Part shown: positions 24,754 through 33,128 of the stretch, piece after piece
How positions within the stretch are numbered: position 1 is the first letter of the stretch
How the letters are laid out: the number at the start of each line of letters is the position of its first letter
From: Burkholderiaceae bacterium
GTDB lineage: Bacteria > Pseudomonadota > Gammaproteobacteria > Burkholderiales > Burkholderiaceae_B
Length of the DNA stretch: 33,945 nt
Direction: 5' to 3'
NCBI GenBank assembly: GCA_004322135.1
Contig: SCSG01000029.1
Span: forward strand, 1 to 33,945
Made by a program: the position numbers and the translations under genes
The notes under the pieces: generated by a model
What the model was told of the DNA's origin: nothing
The model's database searches: none
The model's input: the letters and a program-made list of their open reading frames with translations, nothing else

Positions 24754-27700
24754 GCCTGCCCCCCTTCGGTGGGTGAACCCGGTTCGGGCTGGCTGCCACC
24801 CCCATCATGATGAACACTGGTCAGTGGCTTGTGAGCGCCCAAGAGCTTGGGCTTGGTTTTGAACAATGTCAGCACCACGACAAAAAATGTGGGAACGAAA
24901 ATCAAGGCCAGCGGTGTTGCCGCAAGCATGCCGCCCAGCACGCCGAGGCCCACCGCGTTCTGACTCGCCGAACCTGCGCCGGTTGCAATGGCCAGCGGCA
25001 CAACTCCCAAAATAAAAGCAAATGACGTCATGAGAATGGGCCGGAATCGCAGGCGCGCACCTTCGACAGTAGCCTCGATGATATTACCGCCCTGAGCGTA
25101 CGTGTCCTTGGCGAATTCCACGATCAGGATGGCGTTCTTGGCCGCCAGGCCTATTACTGTAACCATGCCTACCTGGAAATATACGTCGTTTGACATCCCC
25201 AGGGCCTTGATGAGACCCACGGCGCCCAGCATGCCAAGCGGAACCATCAGCATGACCGACAACGGGATCGCCCAACTTTCATACAGGGCACACAGCAGCA
25301 TGAAAACAACCAGCATGGCCAGCCCCATCAGGATCAACGATTGGCTACCTGCCTGCCTTTCCTGATACGACAGGCCCGTCCACTCATGACCAAGGCCGGG
25401 TGGAAGCTGACTCATGAGCCGCTCGGTTTCGGCCATCGCCTGACCCGTGGAATATCCAGGCGCAGCCGAGCCGCCAATGCGTATCGATTCGTAGCTGTTG
25501 TAGCGCACGATTTGCGTCGGCCCCTGCGTCCATTTGGCCGTGATGAACGATGACAGCGGCACGGGTCGGCCAGCGCTATTGATAGCGTTGAGTTTCATGA
25601 TGTCGTCCAGGTTCATGCGGTGCTGCGCGTCAGCCTGCACCCAGACGTTCTGTACCCAGCCCATATTGGGAAACTGCGATACGTAGGACGAACCCAGTGC
25701 CGTAGAGAGCACTGTCGACACTTCATCGAACCCCACACCCAGCGCCGCAGCCTTGGCCCTATCAACCGTCAGACTTAGCTGCGAGCCGGCGCTAAGGCCC
25801 GTAATACGCGTGTTGGCAAGCACAGGACTCTTTGCAGCAAGCTGCAACAACTGCTGGGCCGCCCCCACCAGCACATCATGGCCCACGTTGCCGCGATCTT
25901 CCAGGCGCAGGTCAAAGCCTGACGCATTGCCCAGCGACGAAATGGCCGGAGGTACCAGTGAAAACACCATGGAGTCGGGCAACCCGAACAAGAGCTGCGC
26001 GTTGGCCTTGTTCGCCAGCGCCTGTGCCGAGTTGGCGTAGCCCTTGCGCTCGGAGAAGTCCTTGAGCATCACGAACGCCAACGCAGCATTCAACCCGTTA
26101 CCGTTGAAGCTGAAGCCCTGCACCGTGACGAGGTTGGTGACCTGCGGCTGGCTCAGGAAAAACTTCTCAACCTTTTGAAGCGTCTCGACCGTGCGATTGG
26201 CGCTGGAACCAGCCGGCAGCTCGATATTGGAAATCAGGTATCCCTGGTCCTCTTCGGGCAGGAACGACGAGGGCAGACGCATGTACATCACCCCCAACCC
26301 AATCAGCAACAGCAGATAGATGAACATCATGCGCCCGCCACGCTTCAGGCTGCGGCGCACCCAGCCCTCGTACCCAATGGTGACACGATTGAATGATTTG
26401 TTGAACCACCCGAAAAAGCCGCGCTTGGTTTCATGGTAGCCCTTCGGCACAGGCTTGAGAATGGTCGCACACAGAGCGGGGGTAAAGGACAGGGCCAGAA
26501 AACCCGAAAACAGTATGGAAACGGCCATGGCCACGGAAAACTGGCGGTAGATGACCCCGACGGAGCCACTCATGAAACCCAGGGGCAGGAACACCGTAGC
26601 CAGCACCAGTGTCATACCAACCACTGCACCGCTGATCTGCGGCATCGCCTTCTTGGTTGCCTCGGCGGGCGGCAACCCTTCCTCGACCATAATGCGCTCG
26701 ACATTCTCGATCACCACAATCGCATCGTCGACCAGAATGCCAATGCCCAGCACCATGGCGAACATGGTCAGCACGTTAATCGAGAAGCCCAACGCCAGCA
26801 TGACGGCAAACGCACCCAGGATGGCAATGGGAACCACCAGCGCGGGAATCAGCGTATAGCGGATGTTCTGCAAGAACACGAACATCACGATAAACACCAG
26901 CAGCATGGCTTCAAACAGCGTATGTATCACCTGGTTGATTGAAAGCTCGACGTAAGGTGTTGTGTCGTACGGAATGGAATACGTGATGCCAGGCGGAAAA
27001 TATGCTGCCAGTTCCTGCATCTTGGCTCTTACGCCCTTCGCTGTGGCCAGCGCGTTGGCGTCCGAGGTAAGCGAGACGGCAAATGCGGCGGTGGGTTTGC
27101 CGTTCAGACGCGCACCGAACTGGTAGGAATCCGAACCGATTTCAATACGCGCGACATCGCGCAAATGCACGCTGGAACCATCGACATTGGAACGAAGCAC
27201 AATAGCGCCAAAGTCTGCGACGCTGTGCAACTGACCATTGACAACAATAGGTGCTGTCACTCGCTGTGACTTTGGATTGGGTGGCGCGCCAATGATCCCC
27301 GCCGAAATAAGGGTGTTCTGCTGTGCAATGGCGGCATTGACCTGCGCCATGCTCAGGTCGTAGCCAACCAGCTTGTCGGGATCGACCCAGATGCGCATGG
27401 CACGAGGAGCTGAAAACAGCTGGAAGTTACCGACACCCGGAACACGCGAAATGGCATTTTGCACATTGCGCGTAATGTAGTCGGCCAACCCGATTTCATC
27501 CATCGATCCATCGGTGGACGACATGGTCACCACAAGCAGGAAATTAGGGTTGCTTTGCCGCACCTGCAGGCCCTGGCGGGTTACCGCAGCAGGCAGTTTG
27601 GCGGTGACGTTGGATATGCGGTTCTGCACATCGACCTGAGCAAGGTCAGGATTGGTACCCGGCGCGAACGTAGCCGTAATCTGCGACTGTCCGTTGGAAT

Positions 27701-27947
27701 CGCTGACCGATTCGTAGTAAAGAAGACCCTTCGCCCCGTTCAGCTGGTTCTCGATGATGCTCGACACTGAATCGGCGACGTCCTGCGCCGAAGCACCGGG
27801 GTACGTGGCCTGGATGGTGATTGATGGCGGCGCGACATCCGGGTACTGAGCCACCGGCATGTTCGGAATGGCCAGAATCCCGGCCAGCATAATCGCCAGC
27901 GCGACTATCCAGGCAAAAATGGGCCGGTCAATGAAAAACTGTGGCAT
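24750..27947 (-). CDS. RND multidrug efflux pump, inner-membrane subunit (HAE1/AcrB family)
   Basis: This 1065-residue proton-driven drug transporter begins MPQFFIDRPIFAWIVAL, as in AcrB/MexB. The TM4 motif GIGILVDDAIVVIENVER holds the paired proton-relay aspartates, and TM10 contains the matching lysine in GLAAKNAILIVEFAKD. Twelve transmembrane segments and two large periplasmic loops are evident. It is the middle gene of a complete adaptor-pump-channel operon. Sequence similarity to AcrB/MexB/AxyB-type pumps suggests amphiphilic drug and solvent export, but substrate range cannot be read from sequence. Confidence 0.97.
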   Translation of the reverse strand: MPQFFIDRPIFAWIVALAIMLAGILAIPNMPVAQYPDVAPPSITIQATYPGASAQDVADSVSSIIENQLNGAKGLLYYESVSDSNGQSQITATFAPGTNPDLAQVDVQNRISNVTAKLPAAVTRQGLQVRQSNPNFLLVVTMSSTDGSMDEIGLADYITRNVQNAISRVPGVGNFQLFSAPRAMRIWVDPDKLVGYDLSMAQVNAAIAQQNTLISAGIIGAPPNPKSQRVTAPIVVNGQLHSVADFGAIVLRSNVDGSSVHLRDVARIEIGSDSYQFGARLNGKPTAAFAVSLTSDANALATAKGVRAKMQELAAYFPPGITYSIPYDTTPYVELSINQVIHTLFEAMLLVFIVMFVFLQNIRYTLIPALVVPIAILGAFAVMLALGFSINVLTMFAMVLGIGILVDDAIVVIENVERIMVEEGLPPAEATKKAMPQISGAVVGMTLVLATVFLPLGFMSGSVGVIYRQFSVAMAVSILFSGFLALSFTPALCATILKPVPKGYHETKRGFFGWFNKSFNRVTIGYEGWVRRSLKRGGRMMFIYLLLLIGLGVMYMRLPSSFLPEEDQGYLISNIELPAGSSANRTVETLQKVEKFFLSQPQVTNLVTVQGFSFNGNGLNAALAFVMLKDFSERKGYANSAQALANKANAQLLFGLPDSMVFSLVPPAISSLGNASGFDLRLEDRGNVGHDVLVGAAQQLLQLAAKSPVLANTRITGLSAGSQLSLTVDRAKAAALGVGFDEVSTVLSTALGSSYVSQFPNMGWVQNVWVQADAQHRMNLDDIMKLNAINSAGRPVPLSSFITAKWTQGPTQIVRYNSYESIRIGGSAAPGYSTGQAMAETERLMSQLPPGLGHEWTGLSYQERQAGSQSLILMGLAMLVVFMLLCALYESWAIPLSVMLMVPLGMLGAVGLIKALGMSNDVYFQVGMVTVIGLAAKNAILIVEFAKDTYAQGGNIIEATVEGARLRFRPILMTSFAFILGVVPLAIATGAGSASQNAVGLGVLGGMLAATPLALIFVPTFFVVVLTLFKTKPKLLGAHKPLTSVHHDGGGSQPEPGSPTEGGQA

Positions 27948-28030
27948 ATACGCTCACTCTAAGTGTGTTACCACGGGGCGCAGCCCGTACCTGACGTTCG
28001 CTCGGCCATTGCCGTGACTTTGGCACAGCA

Positions 28031-29296
28031 CTACGAACCTGACTGCGGGTCTTTGCCGCTCTCGGTGTGGGCAGCAGCGGCTGGTGCGGCCGCTCCGGGC
28101 GACGAAGCGCCGGCCGACCCGGCGGAAGGTGCACCAGCCGGCCGTGCGCCTGGCACTTTCCAGGGCATGGCCTGAACCTTGGCCCCCGGACGAATCTTCT
28201 GAAACCCCTCGACCACTACCACATCGCCCGCCTTCAGCCCCTTGTCGATGACATACTTTCCACCAATTTCAAGACCGACGGTGACCGGCACGGCCACCAC
28301 CTTTTCGTCCTTGACCACCATCAGGATATTGATTCCACCCGCTGTGCGCTGAACAGCCTGTTTGGGCACCATCAACGCCTTTTCATCCACACCCTGGGGC
28401 AGATTGACGCGCACATACATGCCTGGCAAAAGAATCTGGTCGGGATTGGAAAACTCGGCACGCAGATTGACCTGGCCAGTCGTGGGGTCAACCGAGATGC
28501 CCGAAAACAGAAGCTTCCCGTCATGGTCGTAAAGCGAACCATCTTCCAGCATGATCTTCACCTTGGCCGAGCCGTCGGGCGACTGCGCCAATGCGCCGCT
28601 GGCCAACGCCTTGCGCAGCTGCGCCAGCTCGATGGTGGAACGGGTAAAGTCAACGTAGACGCGGTCAATCTGCTGCACAGTGGCCAATTGTGTGGCTGCC
28701 GTGGCGCTTGCCAGCGCACCTTCGGTGACCATCGCCTTGCCGATACGACCCGCGATGGGCGACACGACACGCGTATAGCCAAGGTCGATGTCCGCCGATT
28801 GCAATGCGGCCTTGGCTGCCGCTACGGAGGCCTGCGCCTGCGCCGATGCCGACACGGCATTGTCGTAATCCTGACGGCTGATCGCGTGGGCACCGATAAG
28901 CCCGGCATACCGTTGGGCCAGCAGCTTTGCGCTTTGAGCATCGGCCTGGGCACGCTTGAGCTGCGCCGCGGCCTGAGCCTGCGCCGCACGATACGGCGCC
29001 GGGTCGATGACAAACAGCAATTGTCCTGCCTTGACCTCACTGCCCTGGGCAAAATTTATATCCGTGACAATGCCATTGACCCGCGCACGTATTTGCGCGT
29101 CCTTGATGGCTTCAACTCGCCCTGGAAGCTGGATATAAATATCTGCGCGAACCGGCTCGACGGTAACAACACTGACCGGAACCTTCATGTCACCCATATG
29201 CGGCGGCGATTTGTCGCCGCATGCTGCGAGCACCACCACTGAAGTGATCGCAGCCGCAAAAAACCGTTGCCGCGCGGACAGGCCGAAAATGTGCAT
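28031..29296 (-). CDS. RND efflux periplasmic adaptor (membrane fusion) lipoprotein, AcrA family
   Basis: This 421-residue adaptor has a lipoprotein signal (lipobox LAAC, C26), a split lipoyl/barrel-sandwich domain (about 50-85 and 165-200, PGRVEAIKDAQIRARVNGIV and YTRVVSPIAGRIG), an alanine-rich alpha-hairpin between them, a beta-barrel domain and a C-terminal low-complexity Ala/Pro/Gly tail from about residue 385. It links the inner-membrane pump to the outer-membrane channel. It is first in the operon, 83 bases before the pump gene. The promoter region upstream has two palindromes. The extended tail is somewhat unusual for AcrA proteins. Confidence 0.95.
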   Translation of the reverse strand: MHIFGLSARQRFFAAAITSVVVLAACGDKSPPHMGDMKVPVSVVTVEPVRADIYIQLPGRVEAIKDAQIRARVNGIVTDINFAQGSEVKAGQLLFVIDPAPYRAAQAQAAAQLKRAQADAQSAKLLAQRYAGLIGAHAISRQDYDNAVSASAQAQASVAAAKAALQSADIDLGYTRVVSPIAGRIGKAMVTEGALASATAATQLATVQQIDRVYVDFTRSTIELAQLRKALASGALAQSPDGSAKVKIMLEDGSLYDHDGKLLFSGISVDPTTGQVNLRAEFSNPDQILLPGMYVRVNLPQGVDEKALMVPKQAVQRTAGGINILMVVKDEKVVAVPVTVGLEIGGKYVIDKGLKAGDVVVVEGFQKIRPGAKVQAMPWKVPGARPAGAPSAGSAGASSPGAAAPAAAAHTESGKDPQSGS

Positions 29297-29354
29297 TTCA
29301 CAACCCCCAACACGAGCGCCCTGACGCGAGGGCAGCCCAGTGCCTGTAATTTTT

Positions 29355-29395
29355 AGTAAACGGCAAGTTTACCGCAAAAACAATTTGCCTAGGCA
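29355..29395 (-). promoter_or_regulatory. Efflux operon promoter with TetR-type operator
   Basis: On the minus strand TTGTTT (29383-29378) and TTTACT (29360-29355) form a -35/-10 pair with a 17-base spacer, 59 bases upstream of the adaptor gene. A perfect inverted repeat GTAAAC-N5-GTTTAC (29356-29372) covers the -10 and most of the spacer, the arrangement expected for AcrR/TetR repression. Just upstream, TGCCTAGGCA (29386-29395) is a perfect 10-bp palindrome. No regulator gene adjoins the operon. Confidence 0.6.
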
Positions 29396-29491
29396 GACAG
29401 TTTTTGTGACCAAAGGCGTCCGGGGAATTTCGGGCACGACGAGACCCCACAAGGGTTTACAGCCGGTCACGATGCGTCGGCAGGGAAACGC

Positions 29492-30520
29492 CTATTTTAT
29501 GATTTCGACTCCTGGCTTGACGATCGTCGAGGGCAGAGTCAAATGCAATTTCTTCTCCACTGTTTCGTTGACAAACAGTTTCGGCTTGCCAACGGCTTGC
29601 TGCGGCATGTCACCCGGCTTTGCACCCTTCAATATCTTGACAACCATGCCGCCTGCCTGTATGCCCAGGTCGTGGTAATTGATTCCCAGCGCGGCAACGG
29701 CTCCGAGCCTGACGCTGTCGGTATCCGTTGCAATCAGGGGAATCCCCGCATCGTTGCCAGTCTTGACCAAGGCTGCGTATGCAGACATAACCGTGCTGTC
29801 GGCATTGGTATAAAAAACGTCTGCCTTGTCAATCAGGCTGCGAGCGGCGGCGCCCACGTCAGCCGGGCGCGACGCAACAGCTTCAACCAACGACATGCCC
29901 CGCTTGGACAGAACCTCACGCAAGCGCGCAACAAGGGCGACCGAATCCGCCTCGTGAGGGTCATACACCATGCCCACCGTCACGGCATCGGGCACCAACG
30001 CTTCGATCAGATCGACCTGCTTGTCCAGCGACAGGTAATCGGAAACACCGGTCACGTTGGTTCCCGACGCACCGCCGGCCGAGGGCACCAGCTTGACCGC
30101 AACAGGGTCGGTCACTGCAGCGTAAACGATGGGAATCGTGTCGGTTGCACCCGCTGCGGCTTTTGCTGCCTGCGCCCCAACGGCCACGATGACAGTGGGA
30201 TGTCTACCGACGATGTTACGGGCAATCTGTGCTGCCATGACCGCGCCGCCCTGCACAGACTGTGTTTGCCATTTCAAACCCCGCGCTTCGGTGTAGCGCG
30301 CGCGGGTCAACGCTTCCTTGACTCCCGCGCTGACAGCGGCCACGGCAGAATCCTGGCCAGATACCATGACGGCAACCGACTGCGCCATCGATGATGCCGG
30401 CTGCAATGCACCGCCCAGCAGAAAAAGAAAGAGCACGAGCCTGAAAAGCGATGCAAGCGATACCCGGCGCAGCCTGCCAAAGGCTCTGGCGTCAGACAAC
30501 GAACTCCCCCGCTTGCTCAT
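29492..30520 (-). CDS. ABC-type periplasmic substrate-binding protein (PF04392-like), orphan
   Basis: This 342-residue exported protein resembles the ABC_sub_bind family (TrpX/YtcQ-like, some of which bind aromatic amino acids). It has a signal peptide (about 1-46, hydrophobic VLFLFLLGGALQ ending MAQ), then two Rossmann-like lobes: AVMVSGQDSAVAAVSAGVKEAL, VIVAVGAQAAKAAAGATDTIPIVYAAVTDPV, TNVTGVSDYL and VGMVYDPHEADSV. The ATG at 30520 is chosen; longer in-frame starts would run back through the upstream gene. It overlaps the end of that gene by 29 bases. Permease and ATPase genes that normally follow are absent here. Ligand unknown. Confidence 0.88.
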   Translation of the reverse strand: MSKRGSSLSDARAFGRLRRVSLASLFRLVLFLFLLGGALQPASSMAQSVAVMVSGQDSAVAAVSAGVKEALTRARYTEARGLKWQTQSVQGGAVMAAQIARNIVGRHPTVIVAVGAQAAKAAAGATDTIPIVYAAVTDPVAVKLVPSAGGASGTNVTGVSDYLSLDKQVDLIEALVPDAVTVGMVYDPHEADSVALVARLREVLSKRGMSLVEAVASRPADVGAAARSLIDKADVFYTNADSTVMSAYAALVKTGNDAGIPLIATDTDSVRLGAVAALGINYHDLGIQAGGMVVKILKGAKPGDMPQQAVGKPKLFVNETVEKKLHLTLPSTIVKPGVEIIK

Positions 30521-31262
30521 GAGTGGACAGCAAAAATCGGGCCCAGTGTCGCGCAGGCAGTTTGTAGATCGATTCCAGACGGTCTGCGCGCGCCTGGAGC
30601 TGCTTGGTGCCAATACGTAATAACGGCCCCTTGAACGCCAGCACAACACTATTGCCTTCGTCAACTTCCGGCAGCTCGATGACCCGCCCGTCGAAGGCTT
30701 CACGAATATTCGCCATATTGCGCGGAAAACTTTCATGATCACCGAAAAGATTCACCGTCATGATGCCGACGTCGCCAAGGGCCCTGAAACACAATTGATA
30801 AAACTGCACGGAATCGCGCACCGGACCGCGTGCCGACGCGTCGTACAAATCCACCATCAGCGCCATATAGCGCGCGATATTCCTGTTTTCGTCGAGCCAG
30901 AGCTGGGCATCAACATGCTCGATACGCGAACGCTCGTTTTCGGGAAGCCGAAAATACGCGCGGCACATTGCGGTGACCGCCGGATTCCATTCCGCCGTTT
31001 CCGCCGTCGCGTTCGTATAGGCCAACGTATAGCGCAACAGCGAACCCGCCCCAAGGCCCAGCAGACCGACGCAACTGTCCTTGTCAGGCTCCAGGAAAAG
31101 CAGCCAGGACATCATTTGCCTTGCATACGCCAGCACCAATTCGGCGGGACGACGAATGCGCATCGCGCCCTGCACCCATTCCGTTCCAAGATGCAAGTAC
31201 CGCACGCCCGCCAGCTCGGACATGATGGGAATGTCATCGCACGACGGCGTGTCCAGACTCAT
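30492..31262 (-). CDS. Spermidine/spermine synthase-like protein
   Basis: This 256-residue Rossmann-fold protein resembles the polyamine synthase (aminopropyltransferase) superfamily. It has a nucleotide-binding glycine loop GLGAGSL (69-75), the acidic E91 in AETAEWNP that would bind the ribose of SAM or decarboxylated SAM, and an acidic VDLYD (137-141) where true enzymes have the catalytic aspartate. The N-terminal beta-hairpin domain is short, so catalytic identity is uncertain; it may be a methyltransferase-like relative. The ATG at 31262 has GGAG upstream; a TTG at 31268 overlapping the xthA stop is an alternative. It is coupled between xthA and the substrate-binding protein. Confidence 0.78.
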   Translation of the reverse strand: MSLDTPSCDDIPIMSELAGVRYLHLGTEWVQGAMRIRRPAELVLAYARQMMSWLLFLEPDKDSCVGLLGLGAGSLLRYTLAYTNATAETAEWNPAVTAMCRAYFRLPENERSRIEHVDAQLWLDENRNIARYMALMVDLYDASARGPVRDSVQFYQLCFRALGDVGIMTVNLFGDHESFPRNMANIREAFDGRVIELPEVDEGNSVVLAFKGPLLRIGTKQLQARADRLESIYKLPARHWARFLLSTHEQAGEFVV

Positions 31263-31264
31263 AC

Positions 31265-32047
31265 TCAAGCGAACTCCAGCGTCGCCACCACAGGGGCATG
31301 ATCGGAAGGCTGTTCGTTGCGGCGCGGTTCTTTGTCAATGATGCACGCCGTGCAATAGGCAACCAACTCCTTGGACAACAGTACATGGTCGATACGCGCC
31401 CCAGCGTTACGACGGAAAGAAAGCTGGCGATAATCCCACCAGCTGAACGATTTTTCGGGCTGCTCGAACTGGCGAAACGCATCGGTCAACCCAAGGTCCA
31501 GCAAGGCGCAGAAAGCTTCTCGCTCGGGCAACGAAACCAGGATATTGCCCTCCCACTTGACCGGGTCGTACACATCGTCGTCATGAGGCGCAACGTTGTA
31601 GTCGCCAAGAATCACCAACCGCGGGTACTGCTCAAGCTCGGATCGTAGCCACTCTCGCAGCGCGAGGAACCACTTGAGCTTGTACTCGTACTTGTCGCTG
31701 CCCACCGCCTGACCGTTCGGGCAGTATGCACTGATGACGCGAATATCACCCACGGCGCTGGGAAACGTCGCCGCCACGATACGCTGCTGGTCATCTTCGA
31801 AGTCGGGTAAATTTCGCTGCACCTGCGTGCCCGCCACCCGCGAAATCACGGCAACGCCGTTATAAGTCTTCTGTCCGGCCCAGCAAGCCTCATAGCCCAC
31901 GTCGGTAAAAGCTTCCAATGGGAATTTGTCATGTGCCAGCTTCAGTTCCTGCAGGCACAGCATGTCAACGGGATTATCCCGCAGCCACGCCAACACTTGC
32001 GGCAGACGCACTTTAAGCGAATTGATGTTCCAGGTAGCAAGTTTCAT
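31265..32047 (-). CDS. xthA: Exodeoxyribonuclease III
   Basis: This AP endonuclease / 3'-5' exonuclease repairs abasic sites. The 260-residue protein has N7 in WNINSLKVRL, the metal-binding Glu in CLQELKL, the catalytic Tyr in AYCPNG, the GDYNVAP segment with the catalytic Asp/Asn, and the C-terminal SDHAPV with the catalytic Asp-His. The ATG at 32047 (MKLATWNINS) is the true start; the open frame upstream to 32251 shows no family similarity and no ribosome site. Its stop overlaps or abuts the start of the spermidine-synthase-like gene. Confidence 0.97.
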   Translation of the reverse strand: MKLATWNINSLKVRLPQVLAWLRDNPVDMLCLQELKLAHDKFPLEAFTDVGYEACWAGQKTYNGVAVISRVAGTQVQRNLPDFEDDQQRIVAATFPSAVGDIRVISAYCPNGQAVGSDKYEYKLKWFLALREWLRSELEQYPRLVILGDYNVAPHDDDVYDPVKWEGNILVSLPEREAFCALLDLGLTDAFRQFEQPEKSFSWWDYRQLSFRRNAGARIDHVLLSKELVAYCTACIIDKEPRRNEQPSDHAPVVATLEFA

Positions 32048-32244
32048 GGACTCGTTGATGCCCTGTGTTTTCGTTGGACCGGCGCGGGACTGATTGTACC
32101 GCGCAGGGTTGAGGGGCTGCCTGGCGCGAGCGCCGACGGGCAAAAGGAGCCCCATCGGGCCAGTGCTCGCCGCGTATCCAGCACATCTACACAAAGCGCG
32201 CCGTCCGTGATAACCTGCATCGCCAGGCACGTAACGCCGATGGT

Positions 32245-32273
32245 TTTCCATAGGCCGATTTAATCATTACAAT
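32245..32273 (+). promoter_or_regulatory. Promoter for the structured leader and methyltransferase gene
   Basis: TTTCCA (32245-32250) and TACAAT (32268-32273, one change from the consensus -10) are separated by 17 bases. Transcription would begin near 32280, giving a leader of about 170 bases before the methyltransferase ATG. The other part of this 404-base divergent gap (32048-32244) shows no gene and no clear promoter for xthA. Confidence 0.55.
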
Positions 32274-32279
32274 CCACTA

Positions 32280-32451
32280 CTGTTATCTGTGGCGCCAGCC
32301 ATTACGGTTCGACGTGCCAGGAAGATCTGAACAAGTTTTCAGAAGTAGTCTCCCATGCCAAGGCCGCCTTCACATCAAGGTGGCCTTGGGTGCATGCAGA
32401 CCACGCGAAGCCCTGCCCAGACCGCCTTTAACCCATATTTAAGGTGAATAG
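32280..32451 (+). ncRNA. Candidate structured 5' leader / cis-regulatory RNA
   Basis: The leader of the methyltransferase transcript contains four hairpins by eye. First, TGGCGC / GTGCCA (32290-32295 / 32314-32319, one GU) encloses AGCC / GGTT (32297-32300 / 32306-32309). Second, TCTGAA / TTCAGA (32326-32331 / 32338-32343) has a 6-base loop. Third, CCAAGGCCGCCTT / AAGGTGGCCTTGG (32358-32370 / 32377-32389) is a 13-bp stem with one GU pair and a 6-base loop. Fourth, CCTT(t)AA / TTAAGG (32425-32431 / 32439-32444) contains the AAGG ribosome binding site of the ATG at 32452. No uridine tract follows the third hairpin, so it is not a plain terminator. It matches no riboswitch class or 6S RNA that I recognise. 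Confidence 0.45.
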
Positions 32452-33084
32452 ATGCATCGAGTTCTTCGCTTTGAGCACGCGCGGCGCATGAAAGAATATG
32501 TCCAAAACATAGCCCCGGGCATTTTCCTGCAAGAACTTCTCAGCAAACCAGGCACAGTCGGTGCAGTGTGCCCAAGCTCACGCTTCCTTGCTGCCAGCAT
32601 GGCCCAAGAGGTACCGCAAGACGAAGAAGGCCTGGTCATCGAGCTTGGCGCGGGCACTGGTGTTGTTACTCAAGCCTTGCTGAACCACGGGGTTGACCCC
32701 TCCGACCTGCTGGTGATCGAGTACTCGGCCGTTTTCGTGCAACGTCTGCGGCAGCGCTTCAAAAATCTGAACATCGTGCACGGCAACGCGGCTGACCTGT
32801 GCCAACTGGTCCCCGCCGGACGCAAAGTCAGGTGTATCGTCTCAAGCCTGCCGCTATGTTCACTGCCGCGCACCGTCACACAGGCCATCCTGCAACAGTG
32901 GCTGACGCTCCTGCAGCCGGGCAATGTGGCCATTCAGTTCACCTACCACCTGCGCGAGCCCGAATGGAGCAAGAACCTGGCCATGCTGCGCACCAATTCA
33001 AAAATTGTGTGGGCCAACTTCCCCCCTGCAAACGTCAGCACCTACTCGGTCGAACAAACTCAGGAAGCCACGCTCGGTCGCTGA
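32452..33084 (+). CDS. SAM-dependent methyltransferase, phospholipid N-methyltransferase (PmtA)-like
   Basis: This 210-residue class I methyltransferase has motif I ELGAGTG (64-70) and an acidic residue after the second strand (LLVIEYSAVFVQRL). The N-terminal GTVGAVCPSSRFLAASMA segment is typical of bacterial phospholipid N-methyltransferases (PmtA, COG3963-type) and related rRNA-dimethylase-like proteins. It may methylate phosphatidylethanolamine towards phosphatidylcholine; substrate is not proven. AAGGTG lies 5 bases before the ATG and is partly sequestered in a leader hairpin. It is divergent from xthA and upstream of gmk, with terminator-like hairpins in between. Confidence 0.82.
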   Translation: MHRVLRFEHARRMKEYVQNIAPGIFLQELLSKPGTVGAVCPSSRFLAASMAQEVPQDEEGLVIELGAGTGVVTQALLNHGVDPSDLLVIEYSAVFVQRLRQRFKNLNIVHGNAADLCQLVPAGRKVRCIVSSLPLCSLPRTVTQAILQQWLTLLQPGNVAIQFTYHLREPEWSKNLAMLRTNSKIVWANFPPANVSTYSVEQTQEATLGR

Positions 33085-33128
33085 CCACAGTGGCCTGCAA
33101 CGCCACGCCGGGCCGCTCCCGCAACGCG

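Noticed and set aside
28067-29242. A 391-codon plus-strand frame opposite the efflux adaptor gene
   Set aside because: Antisense shadow; the minus-strand product has a lipobox and AcrA motifs, whereas this one has Arg/Gly/His-rich composition.
32280-32440. 6S RNA or tRNA in the leader upstream of the methyltransferase gene
   Set aside because: The GGTTCGA near 32306 does not sit in a T-arm and no cloverleaf forms. For 6S RNA the two ends do not pair to a closing stem, and the usual downstream 5-formyltetrahydrofolate cyclo-ligase gene is absent.
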